From assembly GCF_018678075.1 (NCBI RefSeq), contig NZ_JAHHIR010000025.1, positions 1-64,000 on the forward strand: 64,000 nt of DNA. Direction: 5' to 3'. This stretch comes from Epibacterium ulvae. Lineage in GTDB: Bacteria; Pseudomonadota; Alphaproteobacteria; Rhodobacterales; Rhodobacteraceae. Under the pieces are notes generated by a model, which saw only the letters and a program-made list of their open reading frames with translations, made no database searches and was not told the DNA's origin. The translations under genes and the position numbers were made by a program. Below, in pieces: positions 26,918-35,357 of this stretch; the stretch's first letter is position 1; every line of letters begins with the position of its first letter.

Positions 26918-27414
26918 CCCCGCAGGACCTGGTTCTCACCCCAAAAGGCGTTCGGTTCATGGGTCGACGCTTCCCGTGTACCATCGGCAAAACCGGCATC
27001 TCGACGTCGAAACGAGAGGGGGATGGCGCCTCACCTGCGGGGGTCCACGAGCTGGTCGGAATGCTCTATCGTCCTGATAGGATTGCGAAACCTGCGTCAT
27101 GGGCAGAACCGATTGGACCCGGTGACCTTTGGTCTGATGACACCTCGGACCCTGACTACAACCAATTGGTCAAGGTGCCACATCACTTCAGTCATGAGAG
27201 GTTGCTCCGTGCGGACCCCCTGTATGACCTTGTCATCGTGACCGATTGGAACTGGGCAAATGCAGAGCCCGGCAAAGGCTCCGCCATTTTCATCCACCAA
27301 TGGCGTCGGCCGGGATATGCAACCGAAGGGTGTGTTGCATTTTCACGCCCAGACCTGCATTGGATCGCGCGCCATCTTCAACCCGGCAGCCGATTGATCA
27401 TTCCTGGGGCTTAA
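26914..27414 (+). CDS. YkuD-type L,D-transpeptidase catalytic domain protein without signal peptide
   Basis: 166 residues starting at a GTG that overlaps the ribA stop by four bases, so translation is coupled. The catalytic block GSAIFIHQWRRPGY followed by ATEGCVAFSRPDL has the histidine and the nucleophile cysteine of the YkuD fold. No signal peptide or membrane helix is visible, which is odd for an enzyme that acts on peptidoglycan; a cytoplasmic or unconventional role is possible. Its last 17 bases overlap the convergent PLP-protein gene. Confidence 0.83.
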   Translation: MTPQDLVLTPKGVRFMGRRFPCTIGKTGISTSKREGDGASPAGVHELVGMLYRPDRIAKPASWAEPIGPGDLWSDDTSDPDYNQLVKVPHHFSHERLLRADPLYDLVIVTDWNWANAEPGKGSAIFIHQWRRPGYATEGCVAFSRPDLHWIARHLQPGSRLIIPGA

Positions 27415-28057
27415 CCCGCGCGCCAAAGATCGCCGATCCAACCCTGACATGGGTCGCACCAAGGGCAATCGCCTTTTCAAAATCGCTGCTCATCCCCATG
27501 GACAGTCCCGCCAGGCCGTTTCTTTTGGCGATTTTTGCCAGCAAGGCAAAATGCAGGCTCGCCTCTTCATCAACCGGCGGAATGCACATCAGACCTTTGA
27601 TCGGCAGATCCATCGACAGGCAGTCTGCGATAAACGCATCAGCTTCTGCTGGAAGAATGCCCGCCTTCTGCTCTTCGACCCCGGTGTTGACCTGCACAAA
27701 AAGATCGGGACAGGCGCCGATCTCCTGCGCCAAACGCGCAATGGTTTTGGCCAGTTTCGGGCGGTCGATTGAGTGAATGTTGCCAAACAATTCCATCGCC
27801 TGCCGCGCTTTATTGGTTTGCAACGGACCGATGAGGTGCAGATCTAAATCTCTGAAATCATTTGCGAAGTCGGGCCATTTTCCAGCGGCTTCCTGAACCC
27901 TGTTTTCGCCGAAGCACCGGTGGCCTGCGTCCAGAACCGTGCGCACCCGGTCATTTGGCTGCACTTTGGACACAGCGATCAATTTGACAGACCCCTTGGG
28001 GCGGCCTGCTGCCGTTTCAGCTTCCGAGATGCGTGTTTTGATTTCGACGAGCGACAT
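27398..28057 (-). CDS. PLP homeostasis protein, YggS/PLPBP family
   Basis: 219 residues of the alanine-racemase-N fold. The PLP lysine is in VKLIAVSKVQPNDRV near residue 30, with CFGENRVQEAAGKW, LHLIGPLQTNKARQA and GLSMGMSSDFEKAIALGATHVRVG at the other family positions. These proteins bind PLP without a clear enzymatic reaction and buffer B6 and amino-acid pools. It overlaps the convergent YkuD-type gene by 17 bases at the 3' end and appears monocistronic. Confidence 0.93.
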   Translation of the reverse strand: MSLVEIKTRISEAETAAGRPKGSVKLIAVSKVQPNDRVRTVLDAGHRCFGENRVQEAAGKWPDFANDFRDLDLHLIGPLQTNKARQAMELFGNIHSIDRPKLAKTIARLAQEIGACPDLFVQVNTGVEEQKAGILPAEADAFIADCLSMDLPIKGLMCIPPVDEEASLHFALLAKIAKRNGLAGLSMGMSSDFEKAIALGATHVRVGSAIFGARVKPQE

Positions 28058-28101
28058 GTTCAGCTCCCTGTTTGACGGGTGCAGACAAACACGGTTTCAC
28101 C

Positions 28102-28136
28102 AAAAAAGAAAAGGGCGAGCTCGCAAGAGCCCGCCC
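28102..28136 (-). terminator. Terminator of porin 1
   Basis: GGGCG-A-GCTC at 28113-28122 pairs with GAGC-C-CGCCC at 28127-28136 around a GCAA loop (one internal mismatch). On the minus strand the stem runs into TTTTCTTTTTT. Confidence 0.88.
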
Positions 28137-28159
28137 AAAATCATGAGGTTTCGGTCGAC

Positions 28160-29113
28160 TTAGAAGTCGAAGCGAACACCCAAGTCACCAACTACGTTGC
28201 CGCTTGCGTTCTCACCGGCACCACCGCGCAGAGATACGCCGTTGCCCAGGCTGTGCTGGAAGCCGAGAGCGTAAACGGTTTCTTTTTCGGTAACTGCAGC
28301 AGTCTCTGCATTGATGCTGTCGCCGCCGCCGGCAAGAATAGCCGTGATACGTGTGGAGCTGGAAACGTCATAGACTACGTTCAAAGAGTATCCAGCTTCG
28401 TCAAAGAACTCACCATCTGCAAACAGGAGCGAGGCGCTCAGATCACCGAAGGTACCGGACAGGTTTGCAACCCAATAGTCGGTGTCGAAATCGTCGTCGC
28501 GCTCACCGTAGACCGCACCAAATGCAACCGGACCGAAGTCGTAGCGTGCACCAACTTGGTAGTAGGAAGGCAAGTCTACTGCGGTGTTGTCTTCGGTGTA
28601 AGAGGCCGAAACGTCGAAGTCACCAACAGAGTATGACGCGCGAACGGTGTTGCGGGTGATGTCGCCTTCGCCATAACCGTTTGTGTCGATCAGGTCAGCA
28701 AAGGTGTTTTGCGCTTCAATCTGTACGACTTGACCGGTACCAACACCATAGGTGTCAACGATGGCCGCAGTGTCCAGAAGGTCACCGGTGTTACCCAGGT
28801 CCAAGCGGAAACTACCGGTCGAAACGGAGAATTCTGCTGCACCAGGGCCGTTACCAGCAGCACCGCCTTCAGATTCGTCGTTGGCTTCCACCTGGAAGCG
28901 ACCTTCCAGTTTAACACCGGAGTCCAGAGTTACGTTTGCGCCGATGTTCAGGCGGAAGCGCTGCTCGAGAGCTGTCCTTTTGTCGTCGCCTTCTGCACCT
29001 TCGTTGTAGACCAGACCAAAACGGCCGTAACCGCCAAAGGTGAGTTCAGCTTCAGCTGCAGCCATACCTGCAGTTGCGATCAGCGCGGAAGTCGCGAAGA
29101 GAATCTTTTTCAT
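28160..29113 (-). CDS. Porin, Rhodobacter type, copy 1
   Basis: 317 residues with a signal peptide (MKKILFATSALIATAGMAAA) and a terminal phenylalanine after GVRFDF, the usual signal for outer-membrane barrel assembly. The mature part opens ELTFGGYGRFGLVYNEGA and alternates short amphipathic strands with acidic loops, as in the 16-stranded general porins of Rhodobacter. The three copies share the signal peptide, the EQRFRL strand, VGDF, YTEDN and the last strand, while the loops differ. A GAGGGAAAATC leader holds the ribosome site. A 566-base spacer separates it from copy 2, so each copy is probably transcribed alone. Confidence 0.93.
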   Translation of the reverse strand: MKKILFATSALIATAGMAAAEAELTFGGYGRFGLVYNEGAEGDDKRTALEQRFRLNIGANVTLDSGVKLEGRFQVEANDESEGGAAGNGPGAAEFSVSTGSFRLDLGNTGDLLDTAAIVDTYGVGTGQVVQIEAQNTFADLIDTNGYGEGDITRNTVRASYSVGDFDVSASYTEDNTAVDLPSYYQVGARYDFGPVAFGAVYGERDDDFDTDYWVANLSGTFGDLSASLLFADGEFFDEAGYSLNVVYDVSSSTRITAILAGGGDSINAETAAVTEKETVYALGFQHSLGNGVSLRGGAGENASGNVVGDLGVRFDF

Positions 29114-29526
29114 GATTTTCCCTCGGGTTTAGATTTTCTTCCCAAACAAGGCAGCACGCACAAGTTTGAGTACGCACCCCGTTTCGCTCTTTTCAGAGGG
29201 CGTGCGCAAGCGTGGCCTAAACCGACCACTTCCATTCCCGAAAACATGATGCATCAATGCCACAGTGAATTACGCCACCGCTAATTGCGGTCACGCAGTA
29301 GAGAATTACTCTTCTTCTGAACTGTGGGGAGAAACTGTCCCTATATACCCGTTCGCGCTGCGCGTCCTCTCAGTGGGACTCATTCAGGCCGATCAGGCTC
29401 GTTCCTCGATGCGTTCTTATCTGATCTCTTCGTCTCTCACCTTTTCACTGGTTAAGCGCGCCGAAGCGCATGGGTCATCGTTAAAACCTGGGTCGTCCAA
29501 AAACGCAGTTCCTGAACATCCATTTT

Positions 29527-29578
29527 GAGAGGTGTAGCTAGATAACTGGGTCACCTCTAATCTATGTGATGTAGATTA
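29527..29578. repeat. Paired inverted repeats upstream of porin 1
   Basis: AGAGGTG at 29528-29534 pairs with CACCTCT at 29552-29558. Immediately after, TAATCTA at 29558-29564 pairs with TAGATTA at 29572-29578. They could be operators, or hairpins of a small RNA or processed leader; no T run follows. Confidence 0.45.
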
Positions 29579-29625
29579 CAGTTAAAAAATGGGTCGCTCA
29601 ACATTTAATTTCACAAGTTCGTTAT

Positions 29626-29653
29626 AAAAAAGAGGCCCCCAAATGGAGGCCTC
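29626..29653 (-). terminator. Terminator of porin 2
   Basis: GAGGCC at 29632-29637 pairs with GGCCTC at 29648-29653, extended inward by two C-G pairs past a bulge. On the minus strand it is followed by six T residues (29631-29626). Confidence 0.8.
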
Positions 29654-29679
29654 AATAATAGATAAAATGTCAGCTAGAC

Positions 29680-30600
29680 TTAGAAGTCGAAGCGAACACC
29701 CAGATCCGCTTCGGTGTCGCCGCCGGTGTTTTGACCAACACCGCCGCGCAGAGATACACCGCCGCCAAGGCCGTGGTTGAAGCCAAGACCGAATACGGTG
29801 TCGGCTGCATCGTCACCGCTGTCAGCAACGACTGCTGTCAGAGTGGTCGCGGAAGACACCGCGTAGGCAGCGGAAAGGCCGTATGCAACCTCATCCTGGC
29901 CATCGCTCTCACCAACTGTCAGGTTATACTGAACGGGACCCAGATCGCCGGACAGACCGAGGATCCAGTAGCTTTCGGAAGCTGCATTGTCACGCTCACC
30001 GTACAATGCGCCAGCTGCGACCGCACCGAAATCATAGCCAAAGCCGATTTGGTAGTAGGAATCCACCGAAGCCGCTTCGTTGTCTTCGGTGTAAGATGCA
30101 CCAACGGTAAAGTCGCCAACAGAATAGACCACTTTTACCTTTTGAGCAGTAGTATCACTGGAACCAGCAAAGCCGCTCGCATCAAAACCTTCAAATGCGT
30201 TGGCTTGCTCAACAATGGCCGTGAGACCCACACCGTAACCGTAGAACTTAACTACGTCACCCGAGTCCAACAGGTCAGCGGTACCACCAACATCCAAACG
30301 GAAGCCACCGTAAGTTACGTTGAATTCAGCTGCGCCCGGGCCATCACCACCAGCACCACCTTCATTTTCTTCGCCCGTCTGCAAACGAATACGCCCACCA
30401 AACACAACCCCAGCATCGGTTTCAGCACTTGCGGTGATGTTCAGACGGAAACGCTGCTCAAGACGCGTTTCTTTTTCGGTGCCGGTTGCACCTTCGTTGT
30501 ATTGCAGACCAAAGCGGCCGTAACCACCAAAGCTTACTTCTGCAGCTGCAACGCCAGCTGTTGCGATCAGAGCGGTCGAAGCAAAGAGAATCTTTTTCAT
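29680..30600 (-). CDS. Porin, Rhodobacter type, copy 2
   Basis: 306 residues with the signal peptide MKKILFASTALIATAGVAAA and a C-terminal LGVRFDF ending in phenylalanine. The first mature strand EVSFGGYGRFGLQYNEGA and the YTEDNEAASVDSYYQIGFGY segment match copies 1 and 3, while surface loops differ in length and charge. The ATG at 30600 follows GAGGGATAATC, nearly the same leader as copy 1. A terminator follows and a 367-base spacer precedes it, so it is likely independently regulated. Passive diffusion of small solutes is the expected role; selectivity is not predictable. Confidence 0.93.
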   Translation of the reverse strand: MKKILFASTALIATAGVAAAEVSFGGYGRFGLQYNEGATGTEKETRLEQRFRLNITASAETDAGVVFGGRIRLQTGEENEGGAGGDGPGAAEFNVTYGGFRLDVGGTADLLDSGDVVKFYGYGVGLTAIVEQANAFEGFDASGFAGSSDTTAQKVKVVYSVGDFTVGASYTEDNEAASVDSYYQIGFGYDFGAVAAGALYGERDNAASESYWILGLSGDLGPVQYNLTVGESDGQDEVAYGLSAAYAVSSATTLTAVVADSGDDAADTVFGLGFNHGLGGGVSLRGGVGQNTGGDTEADLGVRFDF

Positions 30601-30718
30601 GATTATCCCTCGAATTTAGATTTCCAATCCCAAGCACCACCTGCCGTGGATGCCCGAGTACGGGATCCGTATCGCAGTTTCGCTATTTTCGCACAATGAC
30701 GTGAGTTAGATTCACAAT

Positions 30719-30733
30719 TCTATCTGAGATAGA
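30719..30733. promoter_or_regulatory. Operator-like palindrome upstream of porin 2
   Basis: TCTATC-TGA-GATAGA is a perfect 6-3-6 inverted repeat lying 119 bases upstream of the porin 2 start codon. Its position and symmetry suit a dimeric regulator, but the protein is unknown. Confidence 0.4.
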
Positions 30734-30926
30734 TGATGCAAGCACGCAACAGTCGGTGCTGTCACCGCCACACCTCTGTGATGACCTAGGCGAATGATTA
30801 AATTCGCTTCTCGAAGTAGGTTTTTTTGTAGTTCGGTTTCACATCCGCAAATGGCAGCGCGGGTGAGATTCCCCCCGAAACATTTTACTTTTTAACAAGG
30901 GTCGCGAAACACTTACGACCCAAGTA

Positions 30927-30950
30927 GGGCTGAGGGTTTCCCCTCAGCCC
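30927..30950 (-). terminator. Hairpin after porin 3
   Basis: GGGCTGAGGG at 30927-30936 pairs perfectly with CCCTCAGCCC at 30941-30950 around TTTC, 17 bases past the porin 3 stop. There is no T run on the minus strand, so it may act as a 3' stabilising stem or Rho-dependent end. Confidence 0.65.
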
Positions 30951-30967
30951 CGAATGCATCGGCAAAC

Positions 30968-31894
30968 TTAGAAGTCGAAACGTACACCCAAGTCAGCTTG
31001 CGTATCGCCGTCGTCTTCTTGACCTACACCACCCTGCAGGGAAACGCCGCCGCCCAAGCTGTGCTTAAAGCCAACACCGAAGACGGTTTCGTCGCCATCA
31101 GCGTCTGCACCGCCGTCAGCGATAACGGCACGAAGTTGAGTCGCGCTCGAAACGTCATATGAGAATGACAGACCGTAGAACAGATCGTCCTGTGCGTCGG
31201 AATCACCCACAACCGCGTGATATGCCAAGGCACCCGCAGAACCACGCAGGCTTGCTGCCCAGTAATCTTCCTCGGCAGCGTTATCACGCTGACCATAAGC
31301 GGCACCGACACGCATGCCGTTAGCGAAGTCGTAGCCCAGACCGAACTGAACGTAGGAATCTTCGGCGGTTGCTTCGTTCTCTTCGGTGTAGGACGCAGCA
31401 ACTGTGAAGTCGCCAACTTGGTAGCGCGCCTTGACGGTTTGACGTGTTACATCGCCCACACCAAAACCGTTCTTGTCGAACCCGGTTGCCGCATCGTTGG
31501 TTTCGATGAAACCTGTCAGACCGACGCTGATGCCGTTCAGCGATACGACATCACCTGAATCCACGACGTCAGAAACATGACCTACGTCCAAACGGAATCC
31601 GCCTGAGCTAACCGCAAAGCCAGCCGCACCTGGGCCAGCACCGCCTGCGCCGCCATCGGCGTTTTCGTTCGACTCAAGCCGAAAGCGGCCTTCGAATTTT
31701 ACGCCCGCGTCGCTTTCGGTCAAGCCAGTGATGGTCAAACGGAAGCGCTGCTCCAGGCGTGTCTCTTTAGCGGTGCCGGTGGCACCTTCGTCGTAGAACA
31801 GACCGAAACGGCCGAAACCGCCAAACGTGATGTCAGCCGCTGCAACGCCGGCAGTGGCGATCAGTGCGGTGGTTGCGAATAGTACCTTCTTCAT
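30968..31894 (-). CDS. Porin, Rhodobacter type, copy 3
   Basis: 308 residues from the ATG at 31894, chosen because the sequence after it (MKKVLFATTALIATAGVAAA) and the GAGGGTAATA before it match the other two copies; an ATG four codons upstream is open but less likely. The mature part starts DITFGGFGRFGLFYDEGA and ends LGVRFDF. Strand motifs EQRFRL, VGDF and YTEEN are shared with copies 1 and 2. The upstream region faces the divergent DUF3576 gene and carries large inverted repeats. Confidence 0.93.
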   Translation of the reverse strand: MKKVLFATTALIATAGVAAADITFGGFGRFGLFYDEGATGTAKETRLEQRFRLTITGLTESDAGVKFEGRFRLESNENADGGAGGAGPGAAGFAVSSGGFRLDVGHVSDVVDSGDVVSLNGISVGLTGFIETNDAATGFDKNGFGVGDVTRQTVKARYQVGDFTVAASYTEENEATAEDSYVQFGLGYDFANGMRVGAAYGQRDNAAEEDYWAASLRGSAGALAYHAVVGDSDAQDDLFYGLSFSYDVSSATQLRAVIADGGADADGDETVFGVGFKHSLGGGVSLQGGVGQEDDGDTQADLGVRFDF

Positions 31895-32197
31895 TATTAC
31901 CCTCATGCTCCCTTTATGAGTCCCTCCTTGACTACTAGTCTGCCATACTACTCTGGCATGCTAGAATTCAAATAGAGATGGACATCGATTGATAATGCGA
32001 AAGTTTTGTGCATCAACTATTTTTGATGAACTTTTCGCTTGGCGGGTACCGGTGAAACCCAAAAGACACATATTACATGTTATGTTAATGATCTAATATC
32101 AGCCGTTTCCGGGACCCATAAAGAATGGGCTTGTTGCGCGCCGTCGAGTTGTCTAGGACTGTCCCGGACTCCCAATGATGAACGGAAGCTGCCGAAA
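31895..32197. other. Divergent intergenic region between porin 3 and the DUF3576 gene
   Basis: 303 bases. It holds an inverted repeat at 31935-31964 (CTAG and TGCCA arms), a long hairpin at 31997-32038, and AT-rich sequence suitable for promoters around 32060-32100. No gene was recognised. Confidence 0.6.
31997..32038. repeat. Long interrupted hairpin upstream of porin 3
   Basis: The outer arms GCGAAAGTT at 31997-32005 and AACTTTTCGC at 32029-32038 pair with one bulged base; an inner stem joins CATCAA at 32011-32016 to TTGATG at 32022-32027. It lies about 100 bases from porin 3 and 160 from the DUF3576 gene. It could be an operator pair or a small structured RNA. Confidence 0.5.
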
Positions 32198-32701
32198 ATG
32201 CGTTGGTTTTTGAATGTTACTTTGATCGCTGCTTTGACACTCATGGCCAGCTGCGGCGCCTTTGGCCGCGGTAAAGACCGGCAAAGACCTGTCTCAAACG
32301 CAGAAGAATTCCTGGATTCGGATCGCGCGGCTGAAGAAGGCCTGCCGGGATCGAATCGCACCACGATCTTTGATGCCTTTGGCCCCACCAAGTCGGAACA
32401 AACGGTTCAAGTGAACCGCTACCTTTGGACAGCCTCGCTGGATGTACTGAAGTTCCTGCCTGTACAATCCGTTGACCCGTTCACCGGAGTTATAATCACC
32501 AATTATGGCACGCCGCCCGGTGGTGGACAGTCTTATCGTGCTACAGTGCACATTAAAGACCCTGCGCTGGACGCCCGCTCTTTGAATGTTGCGCTCCAGT
32601 CTCGCAATGGTCGCGCCGTAAGCGCCGCAACCGCGCGCGCAGTTGAAGACGCGATCCTGTCGCGGGCTCGCCAGCTGCGGATCGCCGACAAAAAGCTCTG
32701 A
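32198..32701 (+). CDS. DUF3576 lipoprotein
   Basis: 167 residues from the ATG at 32198 (GGAAG about 9 bases upstream); the frame is open from 32039 but that part lacks coding character. The signal peptide ends in the lipobox LMASC (Cys at about residue 19). The mature sequence, with VNRYLWTASLDVLKFLPVQS, VDPFTGVIITNYGTPPGG and YRATVHIKDPALDARSL, is the DUF3576 family, found mainly in alphaproteobacteria and of unknown function, probably at the cell envelope. A terminator lies between it and leuS. Confidence 0.87.
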   Translation: MRWFLNVTLIAALTLMASCGAFGRGKDRQRPVSNAEEFLDSDRAAEEGLPGSNRTTIFDAFGPTKSEQTVQVNRYLWTASLDVLKFLPVQSVDPFTGVIITNYGTPPGGGQSYRATVHIKDPALDARSLNVALQSRNGRAVSAATARAVEDAILSRARQLRIADKKL

Positions 32702-32756
32702 TTTCGGCTCAGCTCAGCTCGGCACTGGAATCACCAAGAAAACACACGTATTACAG

Positions 32757-32781
32757 CGCCGGGTCATGCACCCGGCGTTTT
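32757..32781 (+). terminator. Terminator-like hairpin 20 bases before leuS
   Basis: CGCCGGGT at 32757-32764 pairs with ACCCGGCG at 32770-32777 around CATGC and is followed by TTTT. It ends the DUF3576 transcript, or, if leuS is read from further upstream, lies in the leuS leader. Confidence 0.8.
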
Positions 32782-32801
32782 CATGCAAAGGACCGCTCTA
32801 G

Positions 32802-35357
32802 ATGTCGCGTTACGAAGCCTCGCAGATCGAAGCGAAATGGCAGGAGGCCTGGGAAGCGGCCTCGACTTTTGAAGCCAAGCGCACGGCCGACAAGCCCAAA
32901 TACTATGTGCTGGAGATGTTCCCCTATCCGTCGGGGAAACTGCACATGGGCCACGTGCGCAACTACACCATGGGCGACGTGATCGCGCGGTATAAACTGT
33001 CGACCGGTCATAATGTACTGCACCCGATGGGGTTTGACGCCTTTGGCATGCCAGCGGAAAACGCCGCGATGGCCATTGGCGGGCACCCGAAAACCTGGAC
33101 CTATGACAACATCGACACGATGGTTGAGCAGATGAAGCCGCTAGGGCTTTCGCTTGACTGGTCGCGCATGTTTGCCACCTGTGATCCGGAATACTATGGC
33201 CAGCAACAGGCGCTGTTCCTGGATTTTCTGGAAAAAGGGCTGGTTTACCGCAAAAACGCGGTGGTGAACTGGGATCCCGTCGACATGACCGTTCTGGCCA
33301 ATGAACAGGTCGAAGGCGGACGTGGCTGGCGGTCTGGCGCTTTGGTGGAACGTCGCGAGCTGACACAGTGGTTCTTTAAGATCTCGGATTACTCCGAGGA
33401 GCTGCTTTCGGCGCTGGATAACCTTGAAAACTGGCCAGCCAAGGTGCGTTTGATGCAGGAAAACTGGATCGGCAAATCGCGCGGATTGCAGTTTGGTTTT
33501 GAACGCTTGGACGGCGCGGACCCCATCACTGTTTATACAACGCGCCCCGATACGTTGATGGGCGCGTCCTTTGTCGGGATTTCGCCCGATCACCCGATTG
33601 CCAAGCAATTGGAGAGCGAATCGGAAGAAGTCGCAGCCTTTGTTGCGGAATGTCGCAAGGGTGGCACCACCGAGGAAGCGATTGAGACCGGCGAAAAGCT
33701 GGGCATGGACACCGGTATTCGCGTGCGTCACCCGTTGGATCCCAATTGGGAGCTGCCGGTTTGGATCGCGAACTTCATTTTGATGGATTACGGCACCGGC
33801 GCGATCTTTGCCTGCCCGGCGCATGATCAGCGCGATTTTGAATTTGCCACAAAATACGACCTGCCGATCATTCCGGTCTTTGAGGATCCTGCGGGCGCGG
33901 ACGCTTTGTCCGAAGCCTATGTTCCGACCAAAGCCGAGAAGGTGAATTACGTAAAAGGATTCGCCGGTGACAGTGAACAGACCGGCGAAGATGGTGTGAA
34001 CACGGCCGTTGATCTGGCGGAAGCCCAAGGTTGGGGTGAAGGCGTCACCAAATACCGCCTGCGGGATTGGGGCCTGTCGCGCCAGCGCTATTGGGGATGC
34101 CCGATCCCGGTTGTCCATTGCGACGACTGTGGTGTGGTCCCCGAGAAGAAAGAGAACCTGCCGATCGAGCTGCCGGATGATGTGTCGTTCGACAAGCCCG
34201 GCAATCCGTTGGACCGTCATCCGACCTGGCGCAACTGTGCCTGTCCGAACTGTGGCAAACCCGCGCTACGCGAAACCGACACGATGGACACCTTTGTCGA
34301 TTCGTCCTGGTATTTTGCGCGTTTCACCGCTCCACGTGCCGATACGCCCACCGATATGGCCGAGGCCGAATATTGGATGAACGTCGATCAATACATCGGC
34401 GGCATTGAACACGCGATTCTACACCTGCTGTATTCGCGCTTCTTTGCCCGTGCCATGCAGATCTGCGGTCATCTGCCCGAAAAATCGGTGGAGCCGTTTG
34501 ACGCGCTGTTTACCCAAGGCATGGTGACCCACGCGATCTATGAAAACGCCGAGCGTAAGGATGAGAACGGGCGCACCGTGTATCATTACCCGGCTGAGGT
34601 CGAAGAGCGTGACGGCGCAACCGTTGTGAAAGAGACCGGCGAGAAGATCAAAGTGATCCCTTCGGCCAAGATGTCGAAGTCCAAAAACAACGTGGTGGAT
34701 CCGCTGGCGATCATCTCTGCCTATGGTGCCGACACCGCGCGCTGGTTTGTGCTGTCTGATTCCCCGCCCGAGCGCGACGTGGAATGGACCGCATCCGGCG
34801 CCGAAGCCGCGCACAAACACCTTTCACGTGTTTATCGTATCGCCGCCGAAGCCGCCGCGATGGAAGATGGCGAAGGCAAGGATGACGCAAGCCTCTTGCG
34901 CGAGATGCACAAAGCCATCCGTGATGTGACCCTGGGCGTCGAAAGCTTTGGCTTTAACGCATCCATCGCGAAACTCTATGGGTTCACCAATACGGTTGCC
35001 AAATCCAAAGCCGGCGCCGGTGCCAAACAGCAAGCGGCCAAGGTTCTGGCACAGCTGATGTCCCCCATGACGCCCCACCTGTCGGAAGCGATCTGGGAGA
35101 TGCTGGGCGGCGAAGGTTTGATCGCCAATGCGCCCTGGCCCGTTGCAGATGAGGCCATGTTGGTCGAGGGTTCGGTGACCTTGCCGATCCAGATCAACGG
35201 AAAACGCCGTGGTGAGATTGAAGTGGCCAAGGATCTTGGTAAATCCGAGGTTGAAAAAATTGCCCTTGCCCACGAAGCTGTGCAAAAGGCGCTGGATGGC
35301 AAAGCGCCGAAAAAGGTGATCGTGGTTCCGGGTCGTATCGTCAATGTCGTGGCTTAA
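32802..35357 (+). CDS. leuS: Leucyl-tRNA synthetase
   Basis: 851 residues, standard for bacterial LeuRS. The HIGH-type motif lies in [19 protein letters not shown] near residue 45. The CP1 editing domain with [14 protein letters not shown] and [14 protein letters not shown] follows, then [13 protein letters not shown], and the KMSKS motif in [16 protein letters not shown] near residue 625. It charges tRNA-Leu in the cytoplasm. The ATG at 32802 follows AAAGGACCGC. The lptE gene overlaps its end by 14 bases and holA follows, an alphaproteobacterial order. Confidence 0.97.
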   Translation: MSRYEASQIEAKWQEAWEAASTFEAKRTADKPKYYVLEMFPYPSGKLHMGHVRNYTMGDVIARYKLSTGHNVLHPMGFDAFGMPAENAAMAIGGHPKTWTYDNIDTMVEQMKPLGLSLDWSRMFATCDPEYYGQQQALFLDFLEKGLVYRKNAVVNWDPVDMTVLANEQVEGGRGWRSGALVERRELTQWFFKISDYSEELLSALDNLENWPAKVRLMQENWIGKSRGLQFGFERLDGADPITVYTTRPDTLMGASFVGISPDHPIAKQLESESEEVAAFVAECRKGGTTEEAIETGEKLGMDTGIRVRHPLDPNWELPVWIANFILMDYGTGAIFACPAHDQRDFEFATKYDLPIIPVFEDPAGADALSEAYVPTKAEKVNYVKGFAGDSEQTGEDGVNTAVDLAEAQGWGEGVTKYRLRDWGLSRQRYWGCPIPVVHCDDCGVVPEKKENLPIELPDDVSFDKPGNPLDRHPTWRNCACPNCGKPALRETDTMDTFVDSSWYFARFTAPRADTPTDMAEAEYWMNVDQYIGGIEHAILHLLYSRFFARAMQICGHLPEKSVEPFDALFTQGMVTHAIYENAERKDENGRTVYHYPAEVEERDGATVVKETGEKIKVIPSAKMSKSKNNVVDPLAIISAYGADTARWFVLSDSPPERDVEWTASGAEAAHKHLSRVYRIAAEAAAMEDGEGKDDASLLREMHKAIRDVTLGVESFGFNASIAKLYGFTNTVAKSKAGAGAKQQAAKVLAQLMSPMTPHLSEAIWEMLGGEGLIANAPWPVADEAMLVEGSVTLPIQINGKRRGEIEVAKDLGKSEVEKIALAHEAVQKALDGKAPKKVIVVPGRIVNVVA

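Larger units (their letters stand above)
29114..29679. other. Long non-coding spacer between porins 1 and 2
   Basis: 566 bases without a credible gene. It holds the porin 1 leader and promoter (not precisely located), a terminator at 29626-29653, two adjacent inverted repeats at 29527-29578, and four copies of TGGGTC at 29471, 29489, 29547 and 29590. Two of these sit in a longer near-repeat starting GTTAAAA at 29480-29495 and 29581-29596. A short plus-strand frame at 29265-29528 has no recognisable family or good ribosome site. Confidence 0.6.
30601..30967. other. Non-coding spacer between porins 2 and 3
   Basis: 367 bases with no credible gene. It contains the porin 2 leader, a 15-bp inverted repeat TCTATCTGAGATAGA at 30719-30733, a hairpin GCGAAT/ATTCGC at 30790-30807 followed on the plus strand by a T run near 30825, a GGGTCG/CGACCC inverted pair at 30899-30921, and the hairpin at 30927-30950. 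Confidence 0.6.

Noticed and set aside
29265-29528. An 87-codon plus-strand frame in the porin spacer
   Set aside because: It has no family resemblance or convincing ribosome site and lies in a region of promoter-like and repeat sequence.
29731-30699. A 322-codon plus-strand open frame opposite porin 2
   Set aside because: It mirrors the porin codons, being rich in Thr and Val because of antisense reading, and similar frames appear opposite the other porins.
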